From contig CAIOZW010000400.1 in NCBI GenBank assembly GCA_903862855.1, positions 1 through 40,232 of the forward strand: DNA of 40,232 bases, read 5' to 3'. Each line of letters opens with the position of its first letter. Position 1 is the first letter of the stretch. Below the pieces are notes generated by a model. It was not told where the DNA came from. It saw nothing but the letters and a program-made list of their open reading frames with translations, and did no database searches. Position numbers and translations under genes: made by a program. The DNA is from an uncultured Acidobacteriota bacterium (GTDB lineage: Bacteria; Acidobacteriota; Blastocatellia; RBC074). This document shows, piece after piece, positions 18,388 through 26,799 of this stretch.

Positions 18388-19316
18388 GAACTCCGGTTGT
18401 CTTTATTATCTTCAATCGAGCCGACACGGCGCGAAGAGTTCTTGGCGCGATTCGGCAGGCCCGGCCATCACGTCTCTTCGTGATTGCCGACGGTCCGCGT
18501 TCAAACCGGCCCGGAGAGGATGAGCGATGTCGTGAGGCCCGGTCGGTCATCTCCGAGATCGATTGGGAGTGCGAGGTGACCACCGACTTTGCCGACATCA
18601 ACCTTGGTTGTCGAAAGCGGATCTCGACCGGGCTCAACAGGGTCTTTGCGACTGTGGATGAGGCGATCATACTGGAAGATGACTGTCTTCCCGAACCCGG
18701 TTTCTTTGGTTATTGTGAAGAGCTTCTCGAGCGATACCGCGATGATCGCCGTATCATGCATATTGCGGGGACCAACTATCTGTTTGGTCGTTACCGGGAG
18801 AGGATGTCGCGCCAGAGTTACTACTTTTCACGGTACAACCACTGCTGGGGCTGGGCGACCTGGCGGAGAGCATGGGAAAGATTTGATACATCGATGAGCT
18901 GCTGGCCGGAGCTGCGTCACAGCGGTCGTCTCAAAGATATTCTGGCTGGCGATGAGTGGGCGGTTCCATACTGGGAGCGAGCCTTCCAGCAGGTCTTTGA
19001 TGAAAGGCTCGACAGTTGGTCATTTGTCTGGACCTTCTCATGCTGGATCAACAGCGGATTGACGATTCTGCCAACGGTCAATCTCATCTCAAACATCGGT
19101 TTTAATGAACAGGGTGCCCACACGCTCAATCGGCGCAGTCGCTTTGCGAATATGGTGACGGAGCCGATCAGTCTGCCGCTGACTGACCCGCCCTTTCTGA
19201 TTCGCGATCGTGAGGCGGATCGGTACACACAACGAAATAACTTCAAGGATGGGCTGCTGATCCGGCTGGCCCGGCGGATGCTGGAGTATCAGGCAAGGTG
19301 GCGACGTGGTCACTGA
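18384..19316 (+). CDS. HlpA-like glycosyltransferase (GT2 superfamily)
   Basis: The 310-residue protein opens with TPVVFIIFNRADTARRVL. It has the features of the family misnamed 'hemolytic protein HlpA': FVIADGPR, a DxD-like EDDCLPEPGFF, and NHCWGWATWRRAWE. These are GT-A glycosyltransferases found in polysaccharide loci. The ATG at 18384 overlaps the stop of the preceding gene (ATGA), which argues for coupling. The in-frame ATG at 18363 would lie deep in the upstream gene and is less likely. The sugar transferred is unknown. Confidence 0.85.
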   Translation: MRTPVVFIIFNRADTARRVLGAIRQARPSRLFVIADGPRSNRPGEDERCREARSVISEIDWECEVTTDFADINLGCRKRISTGLNRVFATVDEAIILEDDCLPEPGFFGYCEELLERYRDDRRIMHIAGTNYLFGRYRERMSRQSYYFSRYNHCWGWATWRRAWERFDTSMSCWPELRHSGRLKDILAGDEWAVPYWERAFQQVFDERLDSWSFVWTFSCWINSGLTILPTVNLISNIGFNEQGAHTLNRRSRFANMVTEPISLPLTDPPFLIRDREADRYTQRNNFKDGLLIRLARRMLEYQARWRRGH

Positions 19317-19342
19317 CCCTCGTTCGACCTGTCCGGACAGGA

Positions 19343-19366
19343 ATGTGGCCTGGCATGTGGCCTGGC
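19343..19366 (+). repeat. Perfect 12-bp tandem repeat, two copies
   Basis: ATGTGGCCTGGC occurs at 19343-19354 and 19355-19366 without a mismatch, in the 131-nt gap before the next methyltransferase gene. A 14-nt palindrome (CCTGTCCGGACAGG, 19328-19341) sits directly in front. Confidence 0.9.
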
Positions 19367-19447
19367 CTTAATGATGCCGGGAGGTAAGGAAACCTCACTC
19401 TTATTAAAGTCTTCGCAATTTTTTTCGAGCCTGGTTGATTGCAAAAT

Positions 19448-20386
19448 ATGAAAGTTGCCAGTTGTCCGCTCTGTCAGTCCGAAGAGGTCTCGCTCGTTGA
19501 TCGAGTCGATACTGATGATCTTGTCCAGCTCTACCGTGCCCGGTTCGGGGTCGCGGTGGCTGACCACTTCGACGGGATCGACCAGCTTTCTTTCTTTAAC
19601 TGCTCATCCTGCCACCTGCGTTTCTTCAGTCCGATGATTGCCGGATCGCAGAGTTTCTACCAGCAGTTGAATCGCCATCCCTGGTACTATCTCGAGGAGA
19701 AGAGCGAGTATCGAACCGTTGCGAACCTCATCCCCCGAGGGGCAAAGGTGCTTGATATCGGATGTGGCGAAGGCAAGTTTGCACGATCCCTTCCCGCTTG
19801 CGAGTATGTCGGGTTGGAGATGAATCTGACTGCATCGGCGTCGAAAGGTGACGATGCCCCGACTATTCTTGACGAGTCGATCGCCGATCACAGCAAGCGT
19901 CAGCCTGGACACTATGATTTTGTCTGTTCATTTCAGGTTCTCGAGCATGTCGTCGATCTGAACGGGTTCATCACCGACAGTCTGAAGTGTCTCCGCACCG
20001 GAGGGAGGCTGGTTGTTTCAGTTCCAGCTGCGGACTCTTTCATAGCGCAGACCATCAATGGACTCCTCAATATGCCACCGCACCACCTCACCTGGTGGCC
20101 CGATCATACCCTGAGTCACGTCGCTGTCAGATATGGTCTGGTTCTCGAGAGGCTCATTCACGAACCGCTCGAAAGACTTCACTATCGACGTTACGCCTTC
20201 AACAAAGCCTGGGGGTTGATTGGGAGACGATTCCGGTTGATCGACCGGACACCAATCTATCGACTGGGTTCACTCCTCCTGCTTCCGGTCGCGGTGATCG
20301 GGTGGCTTATGCTAATCTTCAACTCCAGTGCAACGATTCACGGCCATTCGGTGGTCGCAGTCTATCGCAACGGCAATCAGGAGTGA
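19448..20386 (+). CDS. Zinc-ribbon-containing SAM methyltransferase
   Basis: The 312-residue protein begins with two CxxC pairs (CPLC near residue 9 and CSSC near residue 55), likely binding zinc. A class I methyltransferase domain follows with VLDIGCGEGKFARSL, EYVGLEMN and YDFVCSFQVLEHVVDLNGF. A hydrophobic stretch near the C-terminus (LLLLPVAVIGWLMLIF) may attach it to the membrane. It probably modifies a sugar or lipid-linked intermediate of the polysaccharide. ATG 19448 is chosen over TTG 19439. The following gene starts one base after its stop, so the two are coupled. Confidence 0.83.
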   Translation: MKVASCPLCQSEEVSLVDRVDTDDLVQLYRARFGVAVADHFDGIDQLSFFNCSSCHLRFFSPMIAGSQSFYQQLNRHPWYYLEEKSEYRTVANLIPRGAKVLDIGCGEGKFARSLPACEYVGLEMNLTASASKGDDAPTILDESIADHSKRQPGHYDFVCSFQVLEHVVDLNGFITDSLKCLRTGGRLVVSVPAADSFIAQTINGLLNMPPHHLTWWPDHTLSHVAVRYGLVLERLIHEPLERLHYRRYAFNKAWGLIGRRFRLIDRTPIYRLGSLLLLPVAVIGWLMLIFNSSATIHGHSVVAVYRNGNQE

Positions 20387-20387
20387 G

Positions 20388-21764
20388 ATGTCACAGATCC
20401 AAGGCGCACGCGAGAACTTGTATCCAATCATGTTCGGGGCATTGCTGGTGGCAATTCTGTCGACGCTGGTACTGGCGACCGACATCCTGCTCGTAGCAAG
20501 GCTGCTCGTCATCCTCTGCAGTATCTTTGTTCTTGTCAGAAAGCCCGAACTGTCACTGGCGATCCAGGTCAATGGTATTGCCCTCTACCTCTACACGATC
20601 TACAAGCTGAATATCGAGCCGGGAACATTTGTAACCGGGGCCTTTTACGGGGTGATGGCCGGCTCATACCTGATAGGTGGGTGGATCGCCCTGCGGGCGG
20701 CTCTGCAGAACCATTCATTCAATCTGATCGACAAGCTTTTTGGACTACTCTACAGCTACTTTTTTATCAGTTACCTCTTGTGGGCGCAGGACAATCCATC
20801 TGCCTACCGCAAGGTGATCTATGCGCCAGCCCTGGTGATTGCGCCATATATCGGGGTCAGAATGATCGCCTCAACCACCAAGATCGATCGGTTTTTGACC
20901 TATCTTGGTCTGATGTCGATCATCATGATCGTCCCCTCATTCTATGAGTTATGGATCAATCCGCTCTATCAGGATTATGGTCGATTCTCGATCTACATCT
21001 TTGAGGATAAGGGAGACAATCCAATCCAGTTTGGTATTGCCTATGCTTTGCTGCTGATCATCGTCATCTTCCGGATTGCCAGGCAGCGTCGTATCGGGCT
21101 GATCGATGTGCTGATTCTCATTCCTGCCGCGTTTCTTCTCATTCGGAGTGGCGCCCGTGGTCCGGTAATCAGTCTGATCGTCACCTTCTTCATATATATC
21201 ATCTGGTTGGGTCATATCGGTCGGCGCATCAAACTGACGATCATTGCCGGCGGGCTGTTGCTGCTGGGGGTCGCCTACAGCGTAATCCCCGATGCGACGG
21301 TGCGCTTCTATCAGGTCCTCTTCGATCCGACAGTCTCACCGACGCAGAATACGAGCGCCAACTCAATTCAGGAGCGCATCCTGCTTATCGATATGGCCAT
21401 CGACGATTTTCTCGCCGAGCCGATCCTTGGTGTTGGCACCGGGAACTCTTCGGGTGGAGTGGGCTATCCCCACAATTCAATCATCGAAGTAGCGGCGGAA
21501 CTTGGTCTGGTCGGAGTCTCGATCTTCCTGCTTCTTCAGGCCGTTGTGGCCGTGACCGCCTACCAGACGATCAAACGAACCAAAGGGACGCCGGATGAAT
21601 GGATCATGACGACGGCCTTCGCCATCTACCTCTTTGCGTTTATTGAATCGCAGTTCAGTGGTTACATGGGCGGCGACATGCTCCTCTATTTGAGTATTGG
21701 TCTTGTCGGGGTTGTCTCACAGTTGTTGAATCAGCGTTCTCCGGATGCATCGACCGCCGCGTGA
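20388..21764 (+). CDS. Second Wzy/O-antigen ligase-type polytopic membrane protein
   Basis: The 458-residue protein contains about eleven hydrophobic segments. It has a ligase-like region LIRSGARGPVISLI and, after a periplasmic loop (about residues 320-370), ILGVGTGNSSGG followed by PHNSIIEVAAELGLVGV, the Wzy_C histidine motif. It likely polymerises or ligates the polysaccharide. ATG 20388 is preferred to 20328, which would overlap the methyltransferase by 60 nt; AGGAG lies just before 20388. Having two such proteins in one locus is common when polymerase and ligase are separate. Confidence 0.85.
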   Translation: MSQIQGARENLYPIMFGALLVAILSTLVLATDILLVARLLVILCSIFVLVRKPELSLAIQVNGIALYLYTIYKLNIEPGTFVTGAFYGVMAGSYLIGGWIALRAALQNHSFNLIDKLFGLLYSYFFISYLLWAQDNPSAYRKVIYAPALVIAPYIGVRMIASTTKIDRFLTYLGLMSIIMIVPSFYELWINPLYQDYGRFSIYIFEDKGDNPIQFGIAYALLLIIVIFRIARQRRIGLIDVLILIPAAFLLIRSGARGPVISLIVTFFIYIIWLGHIGRRIKLTIIAGGLLLLGVAYSVIPDATVRFYQVLFDPTVSPTQNTSANSIQERILLIDMAIDDFLAEPILGVGTGNSSGGVGYPHNSIIEVAAELGLVGVSIFLLLQAVVAVTAYQTIKRTKGTPDEWIMTTAFAIYLFAFIESQFSGYMGGDMLLYLSIGLVGVVSQLLNQRSPDASTAA

Positions 21765-21806
21765 TCAGACAGCAGAGATGGAGCGCAGGGTAGAGAGGAA
21801 GACCAG

Positions 21807-23012
21807 ATGTCACGCGATAATCGTCCCCTGATTCTCATTGATGCGACGGCCTCACTGAGTGGAGGAGCGGTCTATCTCCGCAACCTGATCACCCATCTTC
21901 TGGAGAGTAGTGAACGGTTCCGACTGCATCTTCTGCGAACCAGTGATTTTGAGATGACCTTCCCGGAGGCCGATCGATCTGCGATCACAGTTGAGGAGAT
22001 TAGCCTGCCTTACCTCGCCACCCGGTACTGGCTGCTTGGCAGCCTCTACAAGATGATCTGGCGACTCATCGTTCTCCCTTTGCTGATCTGGCGCCATCGG
22101 CCGGCGATCTTCTTTTCCAACTCCGGCTCTCTCCCACCACTCCTGCCCTCGAGCGTGCATCCCGTCGTTGCCATCCATAATTCACTTCCATTTCAACCCG
22201 AGCTCTGGCACGTCGAGGTCTCAATGCTCAGGCGATGGCGGCTCCATCTTCTGCATCGTCAGGCGAAACATCTCTTTCGTGAAGGAGTTGAGCTCATCGC
22301 CTTCAGTGAAGATCTGAGGAGCCGCCTCATCCGGCTCGGCGCACGTGGAGAGCAGTGCACGGTGATTCACCATGGGATCGAGTGGGGTGAAGCAGAACGG
22401 AGCAGTGTCCATACCGGGGACGTGCCAGTCGGTGATCCGACCAACCCTTTTTTCCTCTATGTCTCCCAGCTCCATCGCTACAAGAATGTCCTCAATCTAT
22501 TGACTGCCTTTGCCAGGTTACGCCAGGACCACCCGGCCGTCGATCTGGTCATCGTTGGTCATCTCACCGATCCCACCTATGCCGATGACATTGGCGCAAC
22601 AGTCAAGCGGCTCGATCTTGCCTCATCGGTACGGATCATCCCCGGAATTGACCGGCCGCGACTGATCCGGATCTATGGTCTGGCCCATGCGGTCGTCTAT
22701 CCCTCGATCGCCGAAAACTGCCCCTTTGCACTGCTCGAGTCGATGGCCATGGGGCTCCCAATTGCGGCATCACGAATTGGCGCCATCACGGAGACCTGCC
22801 ACGATGCGGCGATCTACTTCGATCCGGCTGATACTGACGAGATGGCCAACCAGATGGCTCGTCTGATCATCGATCACCACCTCTGCCAATCTCTTCGTCG
22901 CCGCTCCATCACCCGGGCCGCCACTTTTACCTGGGAGCAGGCGGCCGGTCGGACGATCGACCTTTTCTCCCGCATCAGCGTCTCTTCCAAATCACAGCCA
23001 GGAGATGACTGA
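21807..23012 (+). CDS. Family 4 (GT-B) glycosyltransferase
   Basis: The 401-residue protein has the two Rossmann halves of GT-B enzymes. The C-terminal half shows FLYVSQLHRYKNVLNLLTAF, VIVGHLTD, and the donor-binding region AHAVVYPSIAENCPFALLESMAMGLPIAAS with the E-x7-E motif (Glu in AENCPFALLE). This places it in glycosyltransferase group 1. It would add a nucleotide-activated sugar on the cytoplasmic side. GAGAGGAAG precedes the ATG. It is the last clear gene of the polysaccharide locus; the next gene has its own promoter. Confidence 0.92.
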   Translation: MSRDNRPLILIDATASLSGGAVYLRNLITHLLESSERFRLHLLRTSDFEMTFPEADRSAITVEEISLPYLATRYWLLGSLYKMIWRLIVLPLLIWRHRPAIFFSNSGSLPPLLPSSVHPVVAIHNSLPFQPELWHVEVSMLRRWRLHLLHRQAKHLFREGVELIAFSEDLRSRLIRLGARGEQCTVIHHGIEWGEAERSSVHTGDVPVGDPTNPFFLYVSQLHRYKNVLNLLTAFARLRQDHPAVDLVIVGHLTDPTYADDIGATVKRLDLASSVRIIPGIDRPRLIRIYGLAHAVVYPSIAENCPFALLESMAMGLPIAASRIGAITETCHDAAIYFDPADTDEMANQMARLIIDHHLCQSLRRRSITRAATFTWEQAAGRTIDLFSRISVSSKSQPGDD

Positions 23013-23050
23013 AGTGAGATAAATTGATCCCCCCATCGCGATGCAGTGCA

Positions 23051-23068
23051 AATAATTGGCAAATTATT
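23051..23068. promoter_or_regulatory. A/T-rich near-palindrome upstream of the PerR-type gene (candidate operator)
   Basis: The 18-mer AATAATTGGCAAATTATT is palindromic at all but two pairs of positions and ends two bases before the -35 hexamer of the perR-like promoter. Fur-family proteins bind A/T-rich inverted repeats of this size, so autoregulation is the natural reading. Confidence 0.5.
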
Positions 23069-23070
23069 GG

Positions 23071-23099
23071 TTGACATAATCTGAGTTTATATCTAGTCT
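23071..23099 (+). promoter_or_regulatory. Sigma70-type promoter of the PerR-type gene
   Basis: A perfect TTGACA at 23071-23076 is followed after 17 bases by TAGTCT at 23094-23099. The predicted start site falls at about 23105-23107, next to the ATG at 23108, so the transcript may be nearly leaderless. No Shine-Dalgarno sequence is visible. Confidence 0.5.
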
Positions 23100-23107
23100 A
23101 AACAGGC

Positions 23108-23524
23108 ATGTCGAGACTTGATTACAGTACAGTTTCCGCAATGGTCGATGGCTATGGGTTGAAGATGACACCGCAGAGGCGGGCAATCATCGAATTTCTG
23201 CAATCATCGGTCGATCATCCCACCGCTGAAGACATCATGAATGCCGTCAACGAGCGTTTCCCAATGACCTCGCGGCCAACCGTCTACAATACTCTCAACT
23301 GGCTCAAAGGATCCGGGTTGATCAACGAGGTCTTTGAGGGGGGAGCGGTCCGCTACGATCCAAACACCTCGCCGCACCACCATTTCGTATGCCGCCGTTG
23401 CCGGGTTGTGCAGGACATTGAGCCGGAGTTAGTTGATGCGGTGAGTTTTGGAACACGTCTCGGCGATAAAAAGGTTGAGAGTTTCCAGGTGACAATCCGC
23501 GGACTCTGTCAGAAGTGTCAGTAG
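23108..23524 (+). CDS. PerR-type Fur family peroxide-responsive repressor
   Basis: The 138-residue protein has the winged-helix Fur fold (TPQRRAIIEFL; recognition helix region RPTVYNTLNWL). The positions of the PerR regulatory metal site are all filled: His37, Asp84, His90, His92 and Asp103. The last is Asp as in PerR rather than Glu as in Fur, which favours peroxide sensing by iron-catalysed histidine oxidation. Structural zinc is bound by Cys95/Cys98 and Cys134/Cys137. It has its own promoter with an upstream palindrome, suggesting autorepression. It converges on msrA, a repair enzyme for oxidised methionine, in keeping with a peroxide-stress role. PerR against Fur rests on ligand comparison from memory of B. 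subtilis PerR. Confidence 0.87.
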   Translation: MSRLDYSTVSAMVDGYGLKMTPQRRAIIEFLQSSVDHPTAEDIMNAVNERFPMTSRPTVYNTLNWLKGSGLINEVFEGGAVRYDPNTSPHHHFVCRRCRVVQDIEPELVDAVSFGTRLGDKKVESFQVTIRGLCQKCQ

Positions 23525-23630
23525 CCTTTTTCGGCCTCCATCGAGCAGACAAGAAGCGAAAAACATTATAGCGAGGAGTGGTTCTCCCGGCCCGCGGGGG
23601 GCAGGTGTGTTCAGGATCTGCAGAGCCGCC

Positions 23631-24161
23631 TTATCTGACAAACTTCTCCCGGTATTTGGCGACCTTAGGTCGGACGACCATCAGGCAGTATGGTTGGAAC
23701 GGATTGTTCCGAAAGTAGTTCTGATGGTAATCCTCAGCGGGGAAGAAGGTGGTGAGAGGGGCGAGTTCGGTGACGATCGGCCCATTCCACGCACCAGCCT
23801 TGGCGAGGTGCTCGATGGTGGCAACGGCGATGGCACGCTGCTCTTCGCTCTCATAATAGATTGCCGAGCGGTACTGGGTCCCCTGATCGGCTCCCTGGCG
23901 ATTGAGCGTCGTTGGGTCGTGGATGACAAAGAAGATGTCGAGAAGCTGCTCGAAAGAGACGATGGTGGGATCGAAAGTGATCTGGACGACCTCGGCGTGG
24001 CCGGTCAGTTCGAGGCAGACCTGCTGGTAGGTCGGTTTGTCGACGTGTCCACCGGCATAGCCCGAGACGACACGCGTTACGCCTTCGACCTCCTGGTAGA
24101 CAGCTTCGAGGCACCAGAAGCAGCCTCCACCAAGTGTTACAGTCTCAAGAGTATTTGTCAT
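23631..24161 (-). CDS. msrA: Peptide-methionine (S)-S-oxide reductase
   Basis: The 176-residue enzyme reduces methionine S-sulfoxide in proteins using thioredoxin. The active-site motif GCFWC holds the catalytic Cys14 and a second Cys17. Other family marks are GYAGGHVDKPTYQQVC, GHAEVVQITFDP, DPTTLNRQGADQGTQYRSAIYY and FFPAEDYHQNYF. Length and start fit cytoplasmic MsrA without a fused MsrB. It follows rsmE by 54 nt on the same strand and so may be the last gene of the phoH-ybeY operon. It also converges with the PerR-type gene. Confidence 0.97.
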   Translation of the reverse strand: MTNTLETVTLGGGCFWCLEAVYQEVEGVTRVVSGYAGGHVDKPTYQQVCLELTGHAEVVQITFDPTIVSFEQLLDIFFVIHDPTTLNRQGADQGTQYRSAIYYESEEQRAIAVATIEHLAKAGAWNGPIVTELAPLTTFFPAEDYHQNYFRNNPFQPYCLMVVRPKVAKYREKFVR

Positions 24162-24215
24162 GAACCAAGTTTAGCAGCAGGATGGGGATGGATCAAAACC
24201 GAAGGGAGCGACTGA

Positions 24216-24965
24216 TCAGACCCGGGAGAGATCGCCATAGAGGTACTGGGCGATCGAGATGCCGGTGATGGCCGCGGTCTCGGTGCGCAGAATGCGGGGG
24301 CCGAGATGGACCAGCGACAGCCCGGCACTGGCGGCAATCTTCAGTTCACGCTCGCTCCAGCCGCCCTCGGGCCCGACAATGAGTGTGAGTTCACGGGATG
24401 AGTCCGGGAATGAGTCTGGGAGCGTTGGCATAGGGCCGCCGCCGTGTTCGGCGAGGAGGAGGGCCGGCTGGCCATTCAGCTCGTTACAGAGATCCGGGAA
24501 GGGCAGGGGATTGGTGATGGTCACGAGGTGTCGTCGCCGGCACTGCTTGAGAGCCTCGAGTGAGATCCTTTGCCAGCGCTGAAGCCGTTGCTCGCTCCGT
24601 TCACCGGCCTGACGAATCTCGCAGTGTGCAGTGATGAGCGGGATGATCCGGGTCACACCCAGCTCGGTCGCCTTCTGAACGACGAGATCGAACTTGTCGC
24701 CCTTGACGAGCGCCTGGGCAAGAGTCAATCGAAGCGGTGACTCGACCGGCTCATCGAGCTGGCGGCGGATGGTCAGTTGGCTTGCCGATTTGTGGCTGGC
24801 CATTACCTCGCACTCCCATTCCTGGCCAGTGCCATCGAATGCAAAGACGATCGCTCCTACCTGGAGACGCAGGACACGCGAGAGGTGGTGAGACTCCTCG
24901 ACGCCGAGTTCAATCGTCGTTTCGTTGATCTGATCGCGTGTTGCGTAAAAACGATGAGCCTGCAT
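24216..24965 (-). CDS. rsmE: 16S rRNA (uracil-1498-N3)-methyltransferase
   Basis: The 249-residue SPOUT-class enzyme methylates U1498 of 16S rRNA. It has the N-terminal PUA-like part (HRFYAT, ESHHLSRVLRLQVG), the segment LALAKGDKFD-like ALVKGDKFDLVVQKATELG, and the knot motifs GPEGGWSERE and LGPRILRTETAAITG that bind SAM. ATG 24965 is preferred to an in-frame start at 25007, which would overlap prmA and add 14 residues before the conserved MxxHRFY start. It begins 14 nt after the prmA stop. A prmA-rsmE pair is common in bacteria. Confidence 0.95.
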   Translation of the reverse strand: MQAHRFYATRDQINETTIELGVEESHHLSRVLRLQVGAIVFAFDGTGQEWECEVMASHKSASQLTIRRQLDEPVESPLRLTLAQALVKGDKFDLVVQKATELGVTRIIPLITAHCEIRQAGERSEQRLQRWQRISLEALKQCRRRHLVTITNPLPFPDLCNELNGQPALLLAEHGGGPMPTLPDSFPDSSRELTLIVGPEGGWSERELKIAASAGLSLVHLGPRILRTETAAITGISIAQYLYGDLSRV

Positions 24966-24979
24966 GCTGTTCCCGAACG

Positions 24980-25846
24980 TCAGAGCTGGCCGACGAGAGT
25001 TACCCACTCGTTATCCGGTTTTGCCTCCAGCCAGGTGAACCGGTCGAGAGCTTTTCTGACCTCTCCCTCCTGCTCGCGAAGAATTCCGGAGAGAATAAGA
25101 ATTGTGCCAGTCCGCATGACCGTCGGAAAGTCGGCCGCGAAAGGGATGATCACATCGGCAGTCAGATTGGCGACGACAACGTCGAACTCCTGACCGGCAT
25201 AGGATGAGAGGCGGTTCACCTCGATCTCCATGTCTTCAGCCAGACCATTGATCCCGGCGTTTTCATTGGCAACCTCGATCGCTTCGGGATCATTATCAAA
25301 TCCGACGATCCTTGATTGAGGCTGGAGCCGGGCGGCCGCCATGGCCAGAATACCGGTGCCGGTCCCTACGTCGAGCAATGATCCACCCTGCCAGTACTTC
25401 TCGATCATCTCCAGGCACCCCCGTGTCGTTTCGTGAGTCCCGGTGCCGAAGGCCATGCCCGGGTCGATCTCGATGATCAGTCGACTGCTTCCCGCCACCT
25501 TGTCGCGCTTCCACGATGGGCAGATGAGCAGACGCTCTCCAATCTCGAGCGGCTCGTATCCCTTCTTCCATTCGGCCAGCCAGTCCTGATCCGCGATCGT
25601 CAGGCCCTCGACCCGGCGCAGGGTAGTGGTCGGGAGACCCTGGAGGGTCAGTTCGTGAAGAATTGCCTCACGGATTGCTGTGGCATCCGGTGGCGCCACG
25701 AAATATGCCCGCAGTGTGATCTCGTCCGGATGGGCCGCATCTTCAGAGACTTCAAAACCGGTTGTCTGGTGGGCCCAGAGCTGGGTTGTCGCTGCCGATT
25801 CGGCGGCGCGTGAGATATCAACTTCGATCGAGTGCCATACTTTCAT
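24980..25846 (-). CDS. prmA: Ribosomal protein L11 methyltransferase
   Basis: The 288-residue protein trimethylates L11. The N-terminal substrate-recognition domain (about 1-100) starts WHSIEVDISRAAESA. The catalytic domain has GTGTHETTRGCLEMIE, the SAM motif LLDVGTGTGILAMAAARL, GFDNDPEAIEVANENA and VVANLTADVIIPFA. These are specific for PrmA. It sits 26 nt downstream of era in the same direction. Confidence 0.95.
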   Translation of the reverse strand: MKVWHSIEVDISRAAESAATTQLWAHQTTGFEVSEDAAHPDEITLRAYFVAPPDATAIREAILHELTLQGLPTTTLRRVEGLTIADQDWLAEWKKGYEPLEIGERLLICPSWKRDKVAGSSRLIIEIDPGMAFGTGTHETTRGCLEMIEKYWQGGSLLDVGTGTGILAMAAARLQPQSRIVGFDNDPEAIEVANENAGINGLAEDMEIEVNRLSSYAGQEFDVVVANLTADVIIPFAADFPTVMRTGTILILSGILREQEGEVRKALDRFTWLEAKPDNEWVTLVGQL

Positions 25847-25872
25847 AGGAGATTCAAATGGTCGGACTGGCG

Positions 25873-26799
25873 CTACTTTTCCTGGATCCCAAGTTCGTCG
25901 AGAAGGCGTGGATCGTTCCGCCAGTCCTCCTGAACGCGGACAAAGAGATTGAGCCGGACGTGGCGACCAAGCAGTCGCTCGATCTTCCGGCGGGAACGTG
26001 TCCCGATCTCCTTGAGCATGGCTCCGCCACGCCCGATGATGATCGGTTTCTGCGAGTCACGCTCGACGTAGATCACGCAATGGATGTTGACGTTACGCCC
26101 CTCCTCCTCCCACAGTTCAGTTCTGACTGCGGTCGCAAATGGCAGTTCCTGCTGGGTCTGCTGGAGAATCTGCTCACGAACCAGTTCGGCGACGATGTTC
26201 CGTTCGATCTCTGTCGTGAAGAGTTCTGAATCGAAGAGGGGCTCACCCTCCGGCAGATATTTGAAGATCGTTCCGACCAGCAGCTCGCGGTTATCACCGG
26301 TACGGGCCGAGAGCGGAATCACTTCCCGGAAGTCGTACTCGCGCGTGTACTGGGAAATCAGCGGCAGCAGGGCCGATTTGTCCTTGAGCAGATCGATCTT
26401 GTTGAGCAGCAGAAAGGTCGGTTTGGAAGCTTCTCGGATCATCTCGAGAGTGAAACGATCGCCGGAGCCAAAACTGGAGCTGGCATCGCACATCAGCAGG
26501 ACCAGGTCGACCTGCGCCAAGGCATCGGCGACCAGGCCCATCATTCGCCGGTTGAGCGTGTAACCCGGTTTATGAACTCCCGGCGTGTCGACAAAGACGA
26601 TCTGTCCCTCGTCGGTAGTGATGATCCCCTGAACGTGTGTCCGGGTTGTCTGGGGTTTGGCGGAGACTGCGGCAATATGCTCGCCAATCAGGGAGTTGAG
26701 CAGGGTCGACTTCCCGGCATTGGGCCGCCCGACAAGGGCGACAAAACCTGCCCGGCGCGGCTGGCGCTCCGGGTCTTGCTGTTGATTGCTATCATTCAT
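25873..26799 (-). CDS. era: GTPase Era
   Basis: The 308-residue GTPase binds the 3' end of 16S rRNA and acts in 30S subunit maturation. The GTPase domain shows G1 GRPNAGKST, G2 around TTRTHVQG, G3 DTPGVHKP, G4 NKIDLL and G5 SART. The C-terminal KH domain includes VIYVERDSQKPIIIGRGGAMLKEIG, which contacts RNA. The ATG overlaps the stop of the CorC-like gene by four nt, indicating translational coupling. Confidence 0.97.
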   Translation of the reverse strand: MNDSNQQQDPERQPRRAGFVALVGRPNAGKSTLLNSLIGEHIAAVSAKPQTTRTHVQGIITTDEGQIVFVDTPGVHKPGYTLNRRMMGLVADALAQVDLVLLMCDASSSFGSGDRFTLEMIREASKPTFLLLNKIDLLKDKSALLPLISQYTREYDFREVIPLSARTGDNRELLVGTIFKYLPEGEPLFDSELFTTEIERNIVAELVREQILQQTQQELPFATAVRTELWEEEGRNVNIHCVIYVERDSQKPIIIGRGGAMLKEIGTRSRRKIERLLGRHVRLNLFVRVQEDWRNDPRLLDELGIQEK

